From assembly GCA_045125935.1 (NCBI GenBank), contig JBGVNW010000041.1, positions 62,001 to 126,000 on the forward strand: a stretch of 64,000 bases of DNA. Direction: 5' to 3'. Both the position numbers and the translations under genes were made by a program. This document shows, piece after piece, positions 43,996 through 52,641 of this stretch (position 1 is its first letter; each line of letters starts with the position of its first letter). The notes beneath the pieces are model-generated. The model made no database searches. It was given only the letters and a program-made list of their open reading frames with translations, and was not told the DNA's origin. The DNA comes from CAG-877 sp045125935. Its GTDB lineage: Bacteria; Bacillota_I; Bacilli_A; RF39; UBA660.

Positions 43996-45393
43996 ATGAA
44001 TTATGCAATTTTAATAAATAAAAATAATAAAATTAAAAGTAATTACTTAAATAGAGTAAAGCTAATAACTACAAAAGATCAGGATAATGAAGATGTTTTA
44101 GTAGAAGAAGAAACTTATAAAGCATTTAAAGAACTACAAACATTTTTAGAGACAAAAAATATTCATGTAGTAATTGATTCTGCATATAGAAGTTTAGATG
44201 ATCAAGAAGCTTTATATCAAGAATTTTTAGAAGAATATGGTGAGGATTATACATCGAAATATGTTGCTCCTGTAGGTACTAGTGAACATCATACTGGACT
44301 AGCTATTGATTTATCGCTAATAGTAGATGGAAAAATTTTAGAAGAAGATGATAATAAGGAAAAATATCATCAACTTTACGAAGAAATACATACATATTTA
44401 CATGAATTTGGTTTCATTTTAAGATACCCAAAGGAAAAAGAAAAAATTACTGGCTATTCTTATGAACCATGGCATATTCGTTATGTTGGTAAATTTATTT
44501 CTAAAATAATCTATGAAAATAATTATACTCTAGAAGAGTATCTAACTGATTTTAGTGGAGTCCTAGTAATTAATAAACCAAAAGGAGTAACTTCTTTTGA
44601 TGTTGTTAATGATATAAGTCATTTATTTGGAATAAAACGAGTAGGTCATACAGGGACTCTTGATCCATTAGCTGAAGGTGTTTTAGTCGTAACAATTGGT
44701 AAAGCTACTAAAATAGCGGAACTTCTAACAGCTGAATATAAAGAATATGAGGCTGGTGTTTTACTTGGTGTTGATACTGATACATTGGATATTACTGGTA
44801 AGGTTTTAAATACTAAAGTTGTCCCATATAATTTAAATATTGAAGATGCTATTAATAATTTTAAAAAGACCTATCTTCAAGAAGTGCCTATCTTTTCTGC
44901 TGTCAAAGTAAATGGTAAAAAGTTATATGATTATGCTAGAAATAATGAAAAGGTTGAACTACCAAAAAAAGAAGTAACTATTAAGGAAATAGAAATCTTA
45001 TCGACAAACAAAAATACTTTTAGCTTCAAATGTCTTGTCTCAAAAGGTTGCTATATCAGAAGCTTAATTAGAGATATTGCTAAATCAATAGATATGTATG
45101 CTACAATGACAAGTCTTACTAGAACAAAACAAGGTAAGTTTACGCTAAAAGAAGCAACTTCTTTAGAAGAATTAAAACAAGGAAATTATCATCTATATAG
45201 AATAGAAGAAGTTCTAGATTATCCAGTAATAAAATTAGATAAAGAGTTAGAATACAAAATAATTACTGGTCAAAAAATAGAAAATATTTATAACATAGAA
45301 GATAAAGTGATTTTCCTAAATGAAAATAATAAATTACTAGGAATATCTGAAGTAGAAAATAATTATCTTCGCACATGGAAAAATTTTAATTAA
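43996..45393 (+). CDS. truB: Fusion of D,D-carboxypeptidase (VanY/M15B) and tRNA pseudouridine-55 synthase TruB
   Basis: 465 residues in one uninterrupted frame. Residues 1-185 are an M15B peptidase with the zinc-site motifs GTSEHHTGLAIDLS (His and Asp ligands) and EPWHIRYVG (catalytic Glu-region and His). There is no signal peptide or membrane anchor. Residues 188-465 are a full TruB: GVLVINKPKGVTSFDVV, the catalytic GHTGTLDPLAEGVLVV (Asp near 223) and a RNA-binding GCYIRSLIRDI. TruB modifies U55 of tRNA in the cytoplasm, where a wall peptidase would have no usual substrate. It could be a moonlighting dipeptidase. In Bacillus truB follows rbfA; here it is 10 kb away from rbfA. Confidence 0.88.
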   Translation: MNYAILINKNNKIKSNYLNRVKLITTKDQDNEDVLVEEETYKAFKELQTFLETKNIHVVIDSAYRSLDDQEALYQEFLEEYGEDYTSKYVAPVGTSEHHTGLAIDLSLIVDGKILEEDDNKEKYHQLYEEIHTYLHEFGFILRYPKEKEKITGYSYEPWHIRYVGKFISKIIYENNYTLEEYLTDFSGVLVINKPKGVTSFDVVNDISHLFGIKRVGHTGTLDPLAEGVLVVTIGKATKIAELLTAEYKEYEAGVLLGVDTDTLDITGKVLNTKVVPYNLNIEDAINNFKKTYLQEVPIFSAVKVNGKKLYDYARNNEKVELPKKEVTIKEIEILSTNKNTFSFKCLVSKGCYIRSLIRDIAKSIDMYATMTSLTRTKQGKFTLKEATSLEELKQGNYHLYRIEEVLDYPVIKLDKELEYKIITGQKIENIYNIEDKVIFLNENNKLLGISEVENNYLRTWKNFN

Positions 45394-45402
45394 AAATAAA
45401 CT

Positions 45403-45465
45403 AGATTAGTAAAATGTTAGACTTATACTGTTAAAAATGAGTCTTTTGAAATACTAATCTTTTTT
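45403..45465 (+). terminator. Branched terminator-like hairpin after truB
   Basis: Outer stem AGATTAGTA/TACTAATCT encloses a second stem AGACTT/GAGTCT, followed by TTTTTT. Confidence 0.65.
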
Positions 45466-45585
45466 GTAGGCTTATTGCATATTAATCAAAAAACTTTATA
45501 TTTCCATCAAATAACCAGTTATTTACAAAATAAAAAAATTCTGTTATAATATGTGGCACATTTAGGGAATATGCGGTGATATCGA

Positions 45586-46314
45586 ATGAAAGGGAAAATT
45601 AATGATTTTGAATTAAAATTATATGAAAAACTAGGTATAAAAAAATTCAAAAAATATATTATTGGTCTAAAGGATAGTTTAATAGATACAAAATATATGA
45701 ACAATCCCAAAGGAAAAGAAGAATATAAGAAAAAGCATACAAATTATAGTTTAGGAACAGCTAAAACATTAGATGATCTAAAAAGTCATAAAAAGGAAAT
45801 GCTCTTTAATGGTATAGTACATACTATGAGTTTAATTTCTTGTATTTCAATTTTAGCAACAACTCCAGTAGTGTTACCTTTATCAGCACTTAATTTAATA
45901 GGTTATACTTCAACATTGCTTGTAACAGTGATAAATACTTATTGTGTAATGCTTCAAAGGTATAATTGGATACGATTTGATAAGGTAATAGAAAAGAATA
46001 ATGCTTCAGATATGAAGAAAAAACAAAAAGCTAAAAAAGAATTGAAAGAAAAAGACAAGGAATTATCAGAACATAAATATAAAGTAAAAAAAGTATCTAA
46101 AAGATTTAGTAAGGAAAAAGAAGTTACACTAGATGAGATAGTTGAACATGCAACACTTAGTGAGTTAAGAGAGTACAGAAAAAGATTAATAGCTGCAGAG
46201 GAAAGGTTAAATACACAAGAAGATAATAGAGTAGAAATGCAATTGCCAACAACTCACTACAAGTCATTAAAATTAGAACTAAAACCAACTGCTAAATCAA
46301 AAACAGTAGCATAA
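45586..46314 (+). CDS. Membrane protein of unknown function
   Basis: 242 residues. A basic N-terminal third (LYEKLGIKKFKKYIIG, then KHTNYSLGTAKTLDDLKSHKKEMLFNG) is followed by two membrane spans (about 82-125) and a long charged coiled-coil-like C-terminus. The N-terminal half has a faint resemblance to the CrtO-type acyltransferase family, too weak to call. Promoter TATAAT near 45544. Monocistronic. Confidence 0.6.
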   Translation: MKGKINDFELKLYEKLGIKKFKKYIIGLKDSLIDTKYMNNPKGKEEYKKKHTNYSLGTAKTLDDLKSHKKEMLFNGIVHTMSLISCISILATTPVVLPLSALNLIGYTSTLLVTVINTYCVMLQRYNWIRFDKVIEKNNASDMKKKQKAKKELKEKDKELSEHKYKVKKVSKRFSKEKEVTLDEIVEHATLSELREYRKRLIAAEERLNTQEDNRVEMQLPTTHYKSLKLELKPTAKSKTVA

Positions 46315-46373
46315 AATATAATAAAATTATGCAACTGTATATACGCAAAATATCCACAAAAATAAACAAAAAC

Positions 46374-46402
46374 TTTACAAAATAAATGAAATGTGTTATA
46401 AT
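46374..46402 (+). promoter_or_regulatory. Promoter of the J-domain/LysM gene
   Basis: TTTACA (46374-46379), 17-base spacer, TATAAT (46397-46402), with the ATG 30 bases after it. Confidence 0.65.
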
Positions 46403-46431
46403 TAGACAGCAATCGAGAAGGGGGAATCTGC

Positions 46432-47631
46432 ATGAAAGAAAAAGAATTTGTAGATTATTATAAACTATTAGAAATAAGTAGCAATGCTACTGAAGAGGAA
46501 ATAAAACACGCATTCTGGAGAATGTCAAAGAAATATCATCCAGATAAAGTAGCAACATTAGGAGAAGAACTACAAGCTGAATACACAAAGAAGTTTCAAC
46601 AACTTCAAGAAGCTAGAAGTGTTCTATCTGATAGACTTAAAAAAATGCGCTATGATTTTAAATACAGACAACACGAACGTAAATTGAAATTTACTAATAT
46701 CTATGAAGATGATGGCATTGAATATGAAGAAACAGATAGTGAAGATTTATCTGAACCATGGAAAGAAAGTTTAAAAAGTCGTTCATCAAAAGAAAAAGCC
46801 TCAGAAAAAACTGGGCCAGCAGGACAATTTACATATATCGATGAAGAAAAATTATATGCAATCAGTGCCAGAAGATATGAACCACGTCCAAAAAAGAAAA
46901 GTAGTATTAATATTAAAAGTGGTATTGTAAAAGTTACTGATACATTTGGAACTTTATTAAAAGGAAATCAATTATTCAAAAAAGGAAAATATAGTAGAGG
47001 ATATTCACTTAAAGATAAAGTTATTGTTGGAACACTAGTAGTTGCAATCGCCGGTTCAGCAGTAGCAATGCATTTTTCTAATGACGACAGCGAAGATGTA
47101 ATCACAACAGTATCATCTAGTACTGATTATGCCACAGAAAATAACGATAATTTCGAAGCTCTAAACTCAACTGAGGTAACAGAGGAAACAACTGCAGCAA
47201 CAGAAGAAGTAGATGATTCAGTTGTTCTATACAGAATTCATAAAGTTGTTACTGGTGATATTCTATCAGTATATTCTAAAGATTCTAACACAACAATAGA
47301 AGAACTTAAAAGAGTAAATAATACAAAAAGCGAAGTTGTTCAATTAGGAAAAGATTATATTATTCCATATATTATTGAACCAGAAGATTTAAAATTTTAT
47401 ACACAAACAGCTATATATAATCCATCAATGACAATAGAAGATTTTGCTAAAGAATATGAAACAAATATTGTAACACTTGAAACATTAAATCCAGAAGCAA
47501 TAGATTATGATGGTTCACAATATGCAATCGCAACTGATACATTAGTTGTACCAAACTTCATTACAAAAGAAGATTATGAAGTCCTAAAAGCAGCAGAAAG
47601 AATTAAAGAAAAAACAAATATTAAAGAATAA
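46432..47631 (+). CDS. Membrane protein joining a DnaJ J-domain to a LysM domain
   Basis: 399 residues. Residues 6-70 form a J-domain with the HPD motif (KKYHPDK, about 36) needed to stimulate Hsp70/DnaK. A basic linker is followed by one membrane span (about 200-218, VGTLVVAIAGSAVAMHF). A Thr/Glu-rich stretch and a C-terminal LysM-like region follow (HKVVTGDILSVYSKDSNTTIEELKRVN, about 263-290, with a second degenerate LysM after it). The J-domain would be inside and LysM outside, linking DnaK to the wall. The combination is unusual. RBS AAGGGGGA. Confidence 0.82.
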   Translation: MKEKEFVDYYKLLEISSNATEEEIKHAFWRMSKKYHPDKVATLGEELQAEYTKKFQQLQEARSVLSDRLKKMRYDFKYRQHERKLKFTNIYEDDGIEYEETDSEDLSEPWKESLKSRSSKEKASEKTGPAGQFTYIDEEKLYAISARRYEPRPKKKSSINIKSGIVKVTDTFGTLLKGNQLFKKGKYSRGYSLKDKVIVGTLVVAIAGSAVAMHFSNDDSEDVITTVSSSTDYATENNDNFEALNSTEVTEETTAATEEVDDSVVLYRIHKVVTGDILSVYSKDSNTTIEELKRVNNTKSEVVQLGKDYIIPYIIEPEDLKFYTQTAIYNPSMTIEDFAKEYETNIVTLETLNPEAIDYDGSQYAIATDTLVVPNFITKEDYEVLKAAERIKEKTNIKE

Positions 47632-47641
47632 ATAAAAATAT

Positions 47642-47675
47642 ACAGGTATCTGAAAAAGATATCTGTTTTTATTTT
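47642..47675 (+). terminator. Intrinsic terminator
   Basis: ACAGGTATCT/AGATATCTGT stem with a T-run. Confidence 0.8.
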
Positions 47676-47794
47676 GTCTTCTACTCAGTAAACAAAATGT
47701 AAACAATAATTCTTTTATTGTAAACTGCATATTTTATACCTTTTATACCCAAAATATTTATTGTATAATAAATTAAAAAAGGGGTAGTGATAAA

Positions 47795-48751
47795 ATGCAA
47801 GAGCTAGCATTTTTATTAATTGGCTTCTTCGCAATAATTAAAGCAAGTGATTTACTAGTTGATAGTGCATCTGCAATAGCAGTAAAATGTAAAGTACCTA
47901 AAATGTTAATTGCTCTAACAATTGTTTCATTTGGAACCTGTGCTCCAGAAGTTGCAATTTCATTTAACAGTGTAATGGCTAAAAATGGTACAATGGCTTT
48001 TGCTAATGTCGTCGGTAGCTGTATAGTAAATGTTTTTTTAATTATAGGATTAGCTGCATTAATAAAACCAATAAAAGTAAAGCATAATACCATAAAAAAA
48101 GAATTACCAATACTCTTATTAATAACAAGTTCGTTTTGCGTTTTAATGTTAGATAGTTTGTTTAACAGTAGAGCACATAATGTTTTCTCTCGAGCAGATG
48201 GTATTGTTTTAATATTATTATTTATAATGTTTGTTGCATATTTAGTTCAGTTATTTAGAGGAAGAGCTAAAGATGAAGCTGAAGAAAAAGTAGAAATAAA
48301 ATATGATAATGTAATAATTGCAAGCTTAGTTTTACTACTATCAATAGTAATGATTTGTATAAGTAGTGATATTATTGTAACTAATGCCACAAAATTAGCA
48401 AAAATACTTGGACTAAGTGAAAAGATAATTACAATGACTGCCATAGTTATAGGAACATCTTTACCAGAATTAATGCTTACAGTAACGAGTGCTAAAAAAG
48501 GTGAATTTGACATGACCATTGGTAATATCATTGGTACAAATATCTTTAATATATGCATTGTTTTAGGTTTACCAGTTACTATATATGGTGATATTTTGTT
48601 AGAAAACTTCTCCATAGTAGATATATTAGTAGTATTCTTATCATCATTTAATTTATTCTTCTTTGCAAGAAGTGAAAGAACAATCTCTAAAAAAGAGGGT
48701 ATAATAATGTTACTAATATTCTTAGTATATTATGTATACTTATTTGTATAA
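47795..48751 (+). CDS. Calcium/cation antiporter of the CaCA family (YrbG-like)
   Basis: 318 residues, ten membrane spans. The two alpha repeats are clear: SFGTCAPEVAISFNSVMAKN with GSCIVNVFLIIG, and IGTSLPELMLTVTSAKKG with NIIGTNIFNICIVLG. Exchanges Na+ or H+ for Ca2+. RBS GGGGTAGTGA. Monocistronic. Confidence 0.9.
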   Translation: MQELAFLLIGFFAIIKASDLLVDSASAIAVKCKVPKMLIALTIVSFGTCAPEVAISFNSVMAKNGTMAFANVVGSCIVNVFLIIGLAALIKPIKVKHNTIKKELPILLLITSSFCVLMLDSLFNSRAHNVFSRADGIVLILLFIMFVAYLVQLFRGRAKDEAEEKVEIKYDNVIIASLVLLLSIVMICISSDIIVTNATKLAKILGLSEKIITMTAIVIGTSLPELMLTVTSAKKGEFDMTIGNIIGTNIFNICIVLGLPVTIYGDILLENFSIVDILVVFLSSFNLFFFARSERTISKKEGIIMLLIFLVYYVYLFV

Positions 48752-48809
48752 AACAAGACATAATAATCTAAAAGTAGATAAAAGTAATTCAAAAGGAATA
48801 ATAGAAATA

Positions 48810-48850
48810 GTCGTAGCTTTCAATTTAGAGGGTTACGATTTTAATTTTTA
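48810..48850 (+). terminator. Probable intrinsic terminator
   Basis: TCGTAGC/GTTACGA stem and a T-rich tail after the antiporter gene. The stem is short with an 18-base loop. Confidence 0.5.
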
Positions 48851-48960
48851 TTAGACAACATCAATACTTATATTGTAAAATATAAAGACAATTCTTTAGC
48901 TTATCTTTCTAAAATAGAATTAAAACAAAGAAAAAAGTGTTTATGAGGGGGAATAAAAAA

Positions 48961-50751
48961 GTGAGTTTAGAAGTAAATGAAAATAATCAAAGTAATGATG
49001 AAAGTAATTTGAGAAGACCAAGTAAAGTCTTTACAAGAACAATTGCTGGAGTCTTAACAACAGTAGCTCTATATTATTATGGTATGGGACTAAATACAAA
49101 TAGTGATAATGCTTCATCTAATGATGCAAATATAATTCAGGATTATGATCAAGACTACTTAAATACTGAAGTAGAAATCCCTCCCTTTTACAAGGAACAA
49201 ATTGCTCAAATATGTGGTAAATTGTCATCACAAAAGATTACAATTGCGGATTTGTTAAGAATAGATAAATTTACAGGTTCACTAACTGCTGAAGCATCTC
49301 TAGACTTTTTAAACTATTGTGAAAATATAGAACAATTATCATTATATGTAGAGTCATTAAGTACAAGTAATATAAAATCATTAAAAGGCTTTAAATTTTT
49401 AAAAGAAATAAGTTTAGTCGCAACAATAGATTACATTCCCAAAGAAGAAAGATTTGTAATTCCAACTGTAAATAGTATCGATTTTGCTTTTTTAAGAAAC
49501 TGTCCTAATTTAGAAAGTCTAACTATAAGTGGAATGGGAATTGAACCAGGAGTAGTTGAAGGGCTAACTACGTTAAAGACTCTTTCGATAGATACTGATG
49601 AAAATTATGATATAGATTTTTCAAAATTAACTTTTTTAGATGAATTAGAATTTTTCCTAGAAAAGCCATATACCCTAGCAAAAGACTTTACTCTAGAAGA
49701 ATACAAAACATTAATAGATAATGATGTAAATGTAGTATTTGCCGAAGAAGAATATTTAGAAATGTTCTTAAAAATAAACAAAAAATTAGCTACCATAGTA
49801 GATAGTTTGAATTTAACTCCTGAAAGTACTGATCAAGAAAAATTAGATGCAATTCTTATATATACTCTGGATAATTTAAAATATGATCCTGATATTTCTA
49901 AAATGATTAAAAATAATGAAAATCTTGCGGGAAAATCAAGTCAATTTTATCAAGAGGGAGTATTATATGGCGCCTTAGAAATGGATACTGTAATTTGTGG
50001 TAACTATGCGGCATTAGTCGATGCCCTAGCTTCTAGAGTTGGTCTAAAATCATATTATGCTAAAAGTACAAACCACGCCTGGAATATTGCGGAGGTAGAA
50101 GGTAAATTATATTATGTTGATTCTACAATGCTAGATATTTCGGATTTTAGAATAGTCGGAGAAAGTGAATGGCGTGGTGAGATGGTGCCAGCATGGGCAT
50201 TTTATCCAGCAGCAGAAGCAATCGCCGAAGGTAATACAGAGTATTTAGAATGGTATATGGAAGATCCTATGAAGTATGGCGAAGCTGATGAAAGTATTAC
50301 ACATGACGCAGTTAATATTCCAACATATATAAATATAAGACTAAGACCTGTTAAAGAAGATGAAAAAAATAATATTGATTTAGAAAGTTGTAAAACAGAT
50401 ACTGATACTACTATAAGTTCAAGAAAAATTAAATTAGATGGTAAAAATTTTGAAGTAACTATTGGAGATAGAACATGGATTATTAATGCTGGTGCTACAA
50501 TTGGTATAATGACAGCTTTAGGTGGAGCAATAGCTTTAAGTATTGATGATAAAAGAAGAGAAAAAAACAGCGTAGAGCAATCAAATTATGTAGAAGAAAA
50601 ATTCGTAATTGCAGAAGAAGATTGTGAAAGTATTATTAATGTAGATGATAGTTTACAAACTAGTTCATATGATTTACAAGGTGAAGTAAAAAGCATACTA
50701 GATGATACTACATCAAATGCCTCAAGTAATAAAGTTTATAGAAAACACTAA
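48961..50751 (+). CDS. Membrane-anchored protein with leucine-rich-like and transglutaminase-like domains
   Basis: About 596 residues from the GTG at 48961 (GAGGGGG ten bases before; an upstream ATG at 48937 lacks an RBS). It has an N-terminal membrane anchor (about 28-48) and a leucine-rich-repeat-like region (about 105-200: CENIEQLSLYVESL, NCPNLESLTISGMG). The transglutaminase core has Cys in VICGNYAALVDALA, His in TNHAWNIAEV and Asp in YYVDSTM. A second membrane span lies near 505-525, before an acidic tail. The triad suggests a cysteine peptidase or cross-linking enzyme at the cell surface. Substrate unknown. Confidence 0.75.
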   Translation: MSLEVNENNQSNDESNLRRPSKVFTRTIAGVLTTVALYYYGMGLNTNSDNASSNDANIIQDYDQDYLNTEVEIPPFYKEQIAQICGKLSSQKITIADLLRIDKFTGSLTAEASLDFLNYCENIEQLSLYVESLSTSNIKSLKGFKFLKEISLVATIDYIPKEERFVIPTVNSIDFAFLRNCPNLESLTISGMGIEPGVVEGLTTLKTLSIDTDENYDIDFSKLTFLDELEFFLEKPYTLAKDFTLEEYKTLIDNDVNVVFAEEEYLEMFLKINKKLATIVDSLNLTPESTDQEKLDAILIYTLDNLKYDPDISKMIKNNENLAGKSSQFYQEGVLYGALEMDTVICGNYAALVDALASRVGLKSYYAKSTNHAWNIAEVEGKLYYVDSTMLDISDFRIVGESEWRGEMVPAWAFYPAAEAIAEGNTEYLEWYMEDPMKYGEADESITHDAVNIPTYINIRLRPVKEDEKNNIDLESCKTDTDTTISSRKIKLDGKNFEVTIGDRTWIINAGATIGIMTALGGAIALSIDDKRREKNSVEQSNYVEEKFVIAEEDCESIINVDDSLQTSSYDLQGEVKSILDDTTSNASSNKVYRKH

Positions 50752-50829
50752 TATCAAAATACTTTACTACTATTTTAAAAAATGATATATACTGATAGTA
50801 CGAAATGACTACATATCGAAATATTTTCC

Positions 50830-50894
50830 TTGTAAAATAAAAAAAGTATGTTATAATATTAGCAGAAAGGAGTGGGACAGAAAAAATCCCACTC
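50830..50894 (+). promoter_or_regulatory. Promoter and rimP-leader-like hairpin
   Basis: TTGTAA (50830-50835) and TATAAT (50852-50857) precede a perfect stem GAGTGGGA/TCCCACTC (50870-50894) followed by TTATTATTT. This matches the rimP leader, an attenuator-like hairpin found before rimP-nusA operons of Bacillota. Confidence 0.7.
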
Positions 50895-50916
50895 TTATTA
50901 TTTCTAGGAGGTGCTT

Positions 50917-51165
50917 ATGAAAGAGACAGTTGCAAATCTTGTAAATGAAGAAATAAAAGAATTAAATGTCTTTGTAGATGATGCTTTTATTTCAGAAGAA
51001 GAAGGAAAGAAATTATTTAATATTGTTCTTGATAGTGAAGAGGTAATTGATTTAAACAAAATTACTGATGCTTCTAGAATAATAAACAAAATTATGGATG
51101 AACATGAAGAAGTATTAGGGGACATTGATGAACTTGATATTTATTCAAAAACGAAAGGAGAATAA
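50917..51165 (+). CDS. rimP: RimP-like protein reduced to its N-terminal domain
   Basis: Only 82 residues from the ATG at 50917 (AGGAGGTG). The pattern of a V-E-E-I-K-E-L start, an LNVFVDD strand, LFNIVLDSEE and IDLNKITDASRIINKIMDEHE matches the N-terminal domain of the ribosome maturation factor RimP (usual length about 150). The C-terminal Sm-like domain is absent, and nusA begins three bases after the stop. Position and leader support the identity. It may be reduced but functional, since the frame and RBS are intact. Confidence 0.7.
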   Translation: MKETVANLVNEEIKELNVFVDDAFISEEEGKKLFNIVLDSEEVIDLNKITDASRIINKIMDEHEEVLGDIDELDIYSKTKGE

Positions 51166-51167
51166 AA

Positions 51168-52355
51168 ATGAACGGGAAAGAGTTTAAAAAAGCACTTGAT
51201 AACATCGTAAAAGAGAAAAACATTGATCCAGAAGTAGTTTATGATGCGATGGAATTAGCTTTAACATCTGCTTATAAAAAGAATTTTAATTCTAAAACTA
51301 ATGTTAAAGTATTATTTGATCGAGTAACTGGTGAAATTAAAGTATATTCATTTTTAACAGTTGTACCTGATGATAAGATGACTAAAGAAGAATATGAAGA
51401 TTACTTATTTGAAAGTTACGCTGATGACGATGAAGAAGATGACGAAGAGGAAACTACTGAAGAAGGTGAAGAAGGAAGCGAACCAGAGGTTCCATCATTC
51501 TTTAATCCTGAAACAGAAATTAAGCTTACTGATGCTAAGAAAATTGATAAGATGCTAGAAGTTGGGGATACTATTGATAATGAAGTAACTCCAAAAGACT
51601 TTGGTCGTGTTGCTGCATCAACTGCTAAGCAAGTAGTTGTTCAAAAGATTAGAGAAGCTGAAAGAAATAGCATCGTTGAAGAATTTGGAGATAAACAAGA
51701 TGAAATGCTAGTTGGTACAGTAGCTTTAGAAGATACTGATAACTACTTCATTGATTTAGGTAGAACAAATGGTATTTTACCTAAAAAAGATATTATTCCA
51801 GGTGAAAAAATTGAAATGGGTTCTCAAATAAGAGTATATGTTTCAAAAGTTGACAATACTGGAAAGAACTTATTAGTATTATTAAGTAGAAGTCACTATG
51901 GTTTTGTAAAGAGATTATTTGAACTTGAAATTCCAGAAATTAATGATGGAACAGTAATTCTATATAGTGTAGCAAGAGAACCAGGAAACAGAAGTAAAGT
52001 TGCTGTATACTCAGAAAAGCCAAATGTAGATCCTATTGGAGCATGTATTGGTGAAAAGGGTAGTCGTATTGCTCGTATTATTAGTGAGTTACATGGTGAA
52101 AAACTAGATGTAGTTAAATATGATAAAGATCCAGCAGTATTTATTGAAAATGCCCTATCACCTGCTAAAGACTTAACAGTAGCAATTACTGATCCAAAAA
52201 AACAAGAAGCAATGGTTATTGCCGATGGAGAAAACTTCTCATTAGCAATTGGTAAAAAGGGTCAAAATGCTAAGTTAGCAAGTAAATTAACTCATTATAA
52301 AATTGATATTAAAACAACAGAACAAGCTCGTGAGGCTGGAATTAACTTTAGATAA
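51168..52355 (+). CDS. nusA: Transcription termination/antitermination factor NusA
   Basis: 395 residues. The N-terminal RNAP-binding domain (MNGKEFKKALDNIVKEKNIDPEVVYDAME) is followed by an S1 domain (EMLVGTVALEDTDNYFIDLGRTNGILPK) and two KH domains (DPIGACIGEKGSRIARII; NFSLAIGKKGQNAKLA). An acidic insertion of about 25 Asp/Glu-rich residues (about 85-110) interrupts the N-terminal domain. It controls pausing and termination. Translationally close to rimP and ylxR. Confidence 0.96.
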   Translation: MNGKEFKKALDNIVKEKNIDPEVVYDAMELALTSAYKKNFNSKTNVKVLFDRVTGEIKVYSFLTVVPDDKMTKEEYEDYLFESYADDDEEDDEEETTEEGEEGSEPEVPSFFNPETEIKLTDAKKIDKMLEVGDTIDNEVTPKDFGRVAASTAKQVVVQKIREAERNSIVEEFGDKQDEMLVGTVALEDTDNYFIDLGRTNGILPKKDIIPGEKIEMGSQIRVYVSKVDNTGKNLLVLLSRSHYGFVKRLFELEIPEINDGTVILYSVAREPGNRSKVAVYSEKPNVDPIGACIGEKGSRIARIISELHGEKLDVVKYDKDPAVFIENALSPAKDLTVAITDPKKQEAMVIADGENFSLAIGKKGQNAKLASKLTHYKIDIKTTEQAREAGINFR

Positions 52356-52366
52356 GGAGTATGCTT

Positions 52367-52630
52367 ATGAAAGTAAAAAAGATTCCTTTAAGAACTTGTG
52401 TTATAACAAAAGAACAACTTCCTAAACAAGAACTACTACGTATAGTTAGAACTCCAGAAGGAGCTGTCGTAGCAGATGAAACTGGAAAGTTAAATGGTCG
52501 AGGAGCATATATTAAAAAAGATATCACTGTTCTTGAAAAAGCAATCAAAGGAAAAGTTTTAGAAAAACGTTTGGAATGTGAAATAGAGGATAGTGTTTAT
52601 GAGAAAATAAGAAAAATTATAGAAAAGTGA
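52367..52630 (+). CDS. ylxR: YlxR-family protein (RNase P modulator RnpM type)
   Basis: 87 residues from the ATG at 52367, which is seven bases past AAGGAGT. KKIPLRTCVITKEQLPKQELLRIVR and the GRGAYI motif are typical of DUF448/YlxR. Conserved between nusA and infB in Bacillota. The ylxQ (L7Ae-like) gene usually found next is missing. Confidence 0.9.
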   Translation: MKVKKIPLRTCVITKEQLPKQELLRIVRTPEGAVVADETGKLNGRGAYIKKDITVLEKAIKGKVLEKRLECEIEDSVYEKIRKIIEK

Positions 52631-52641
52631 GGTGAGTCTTT

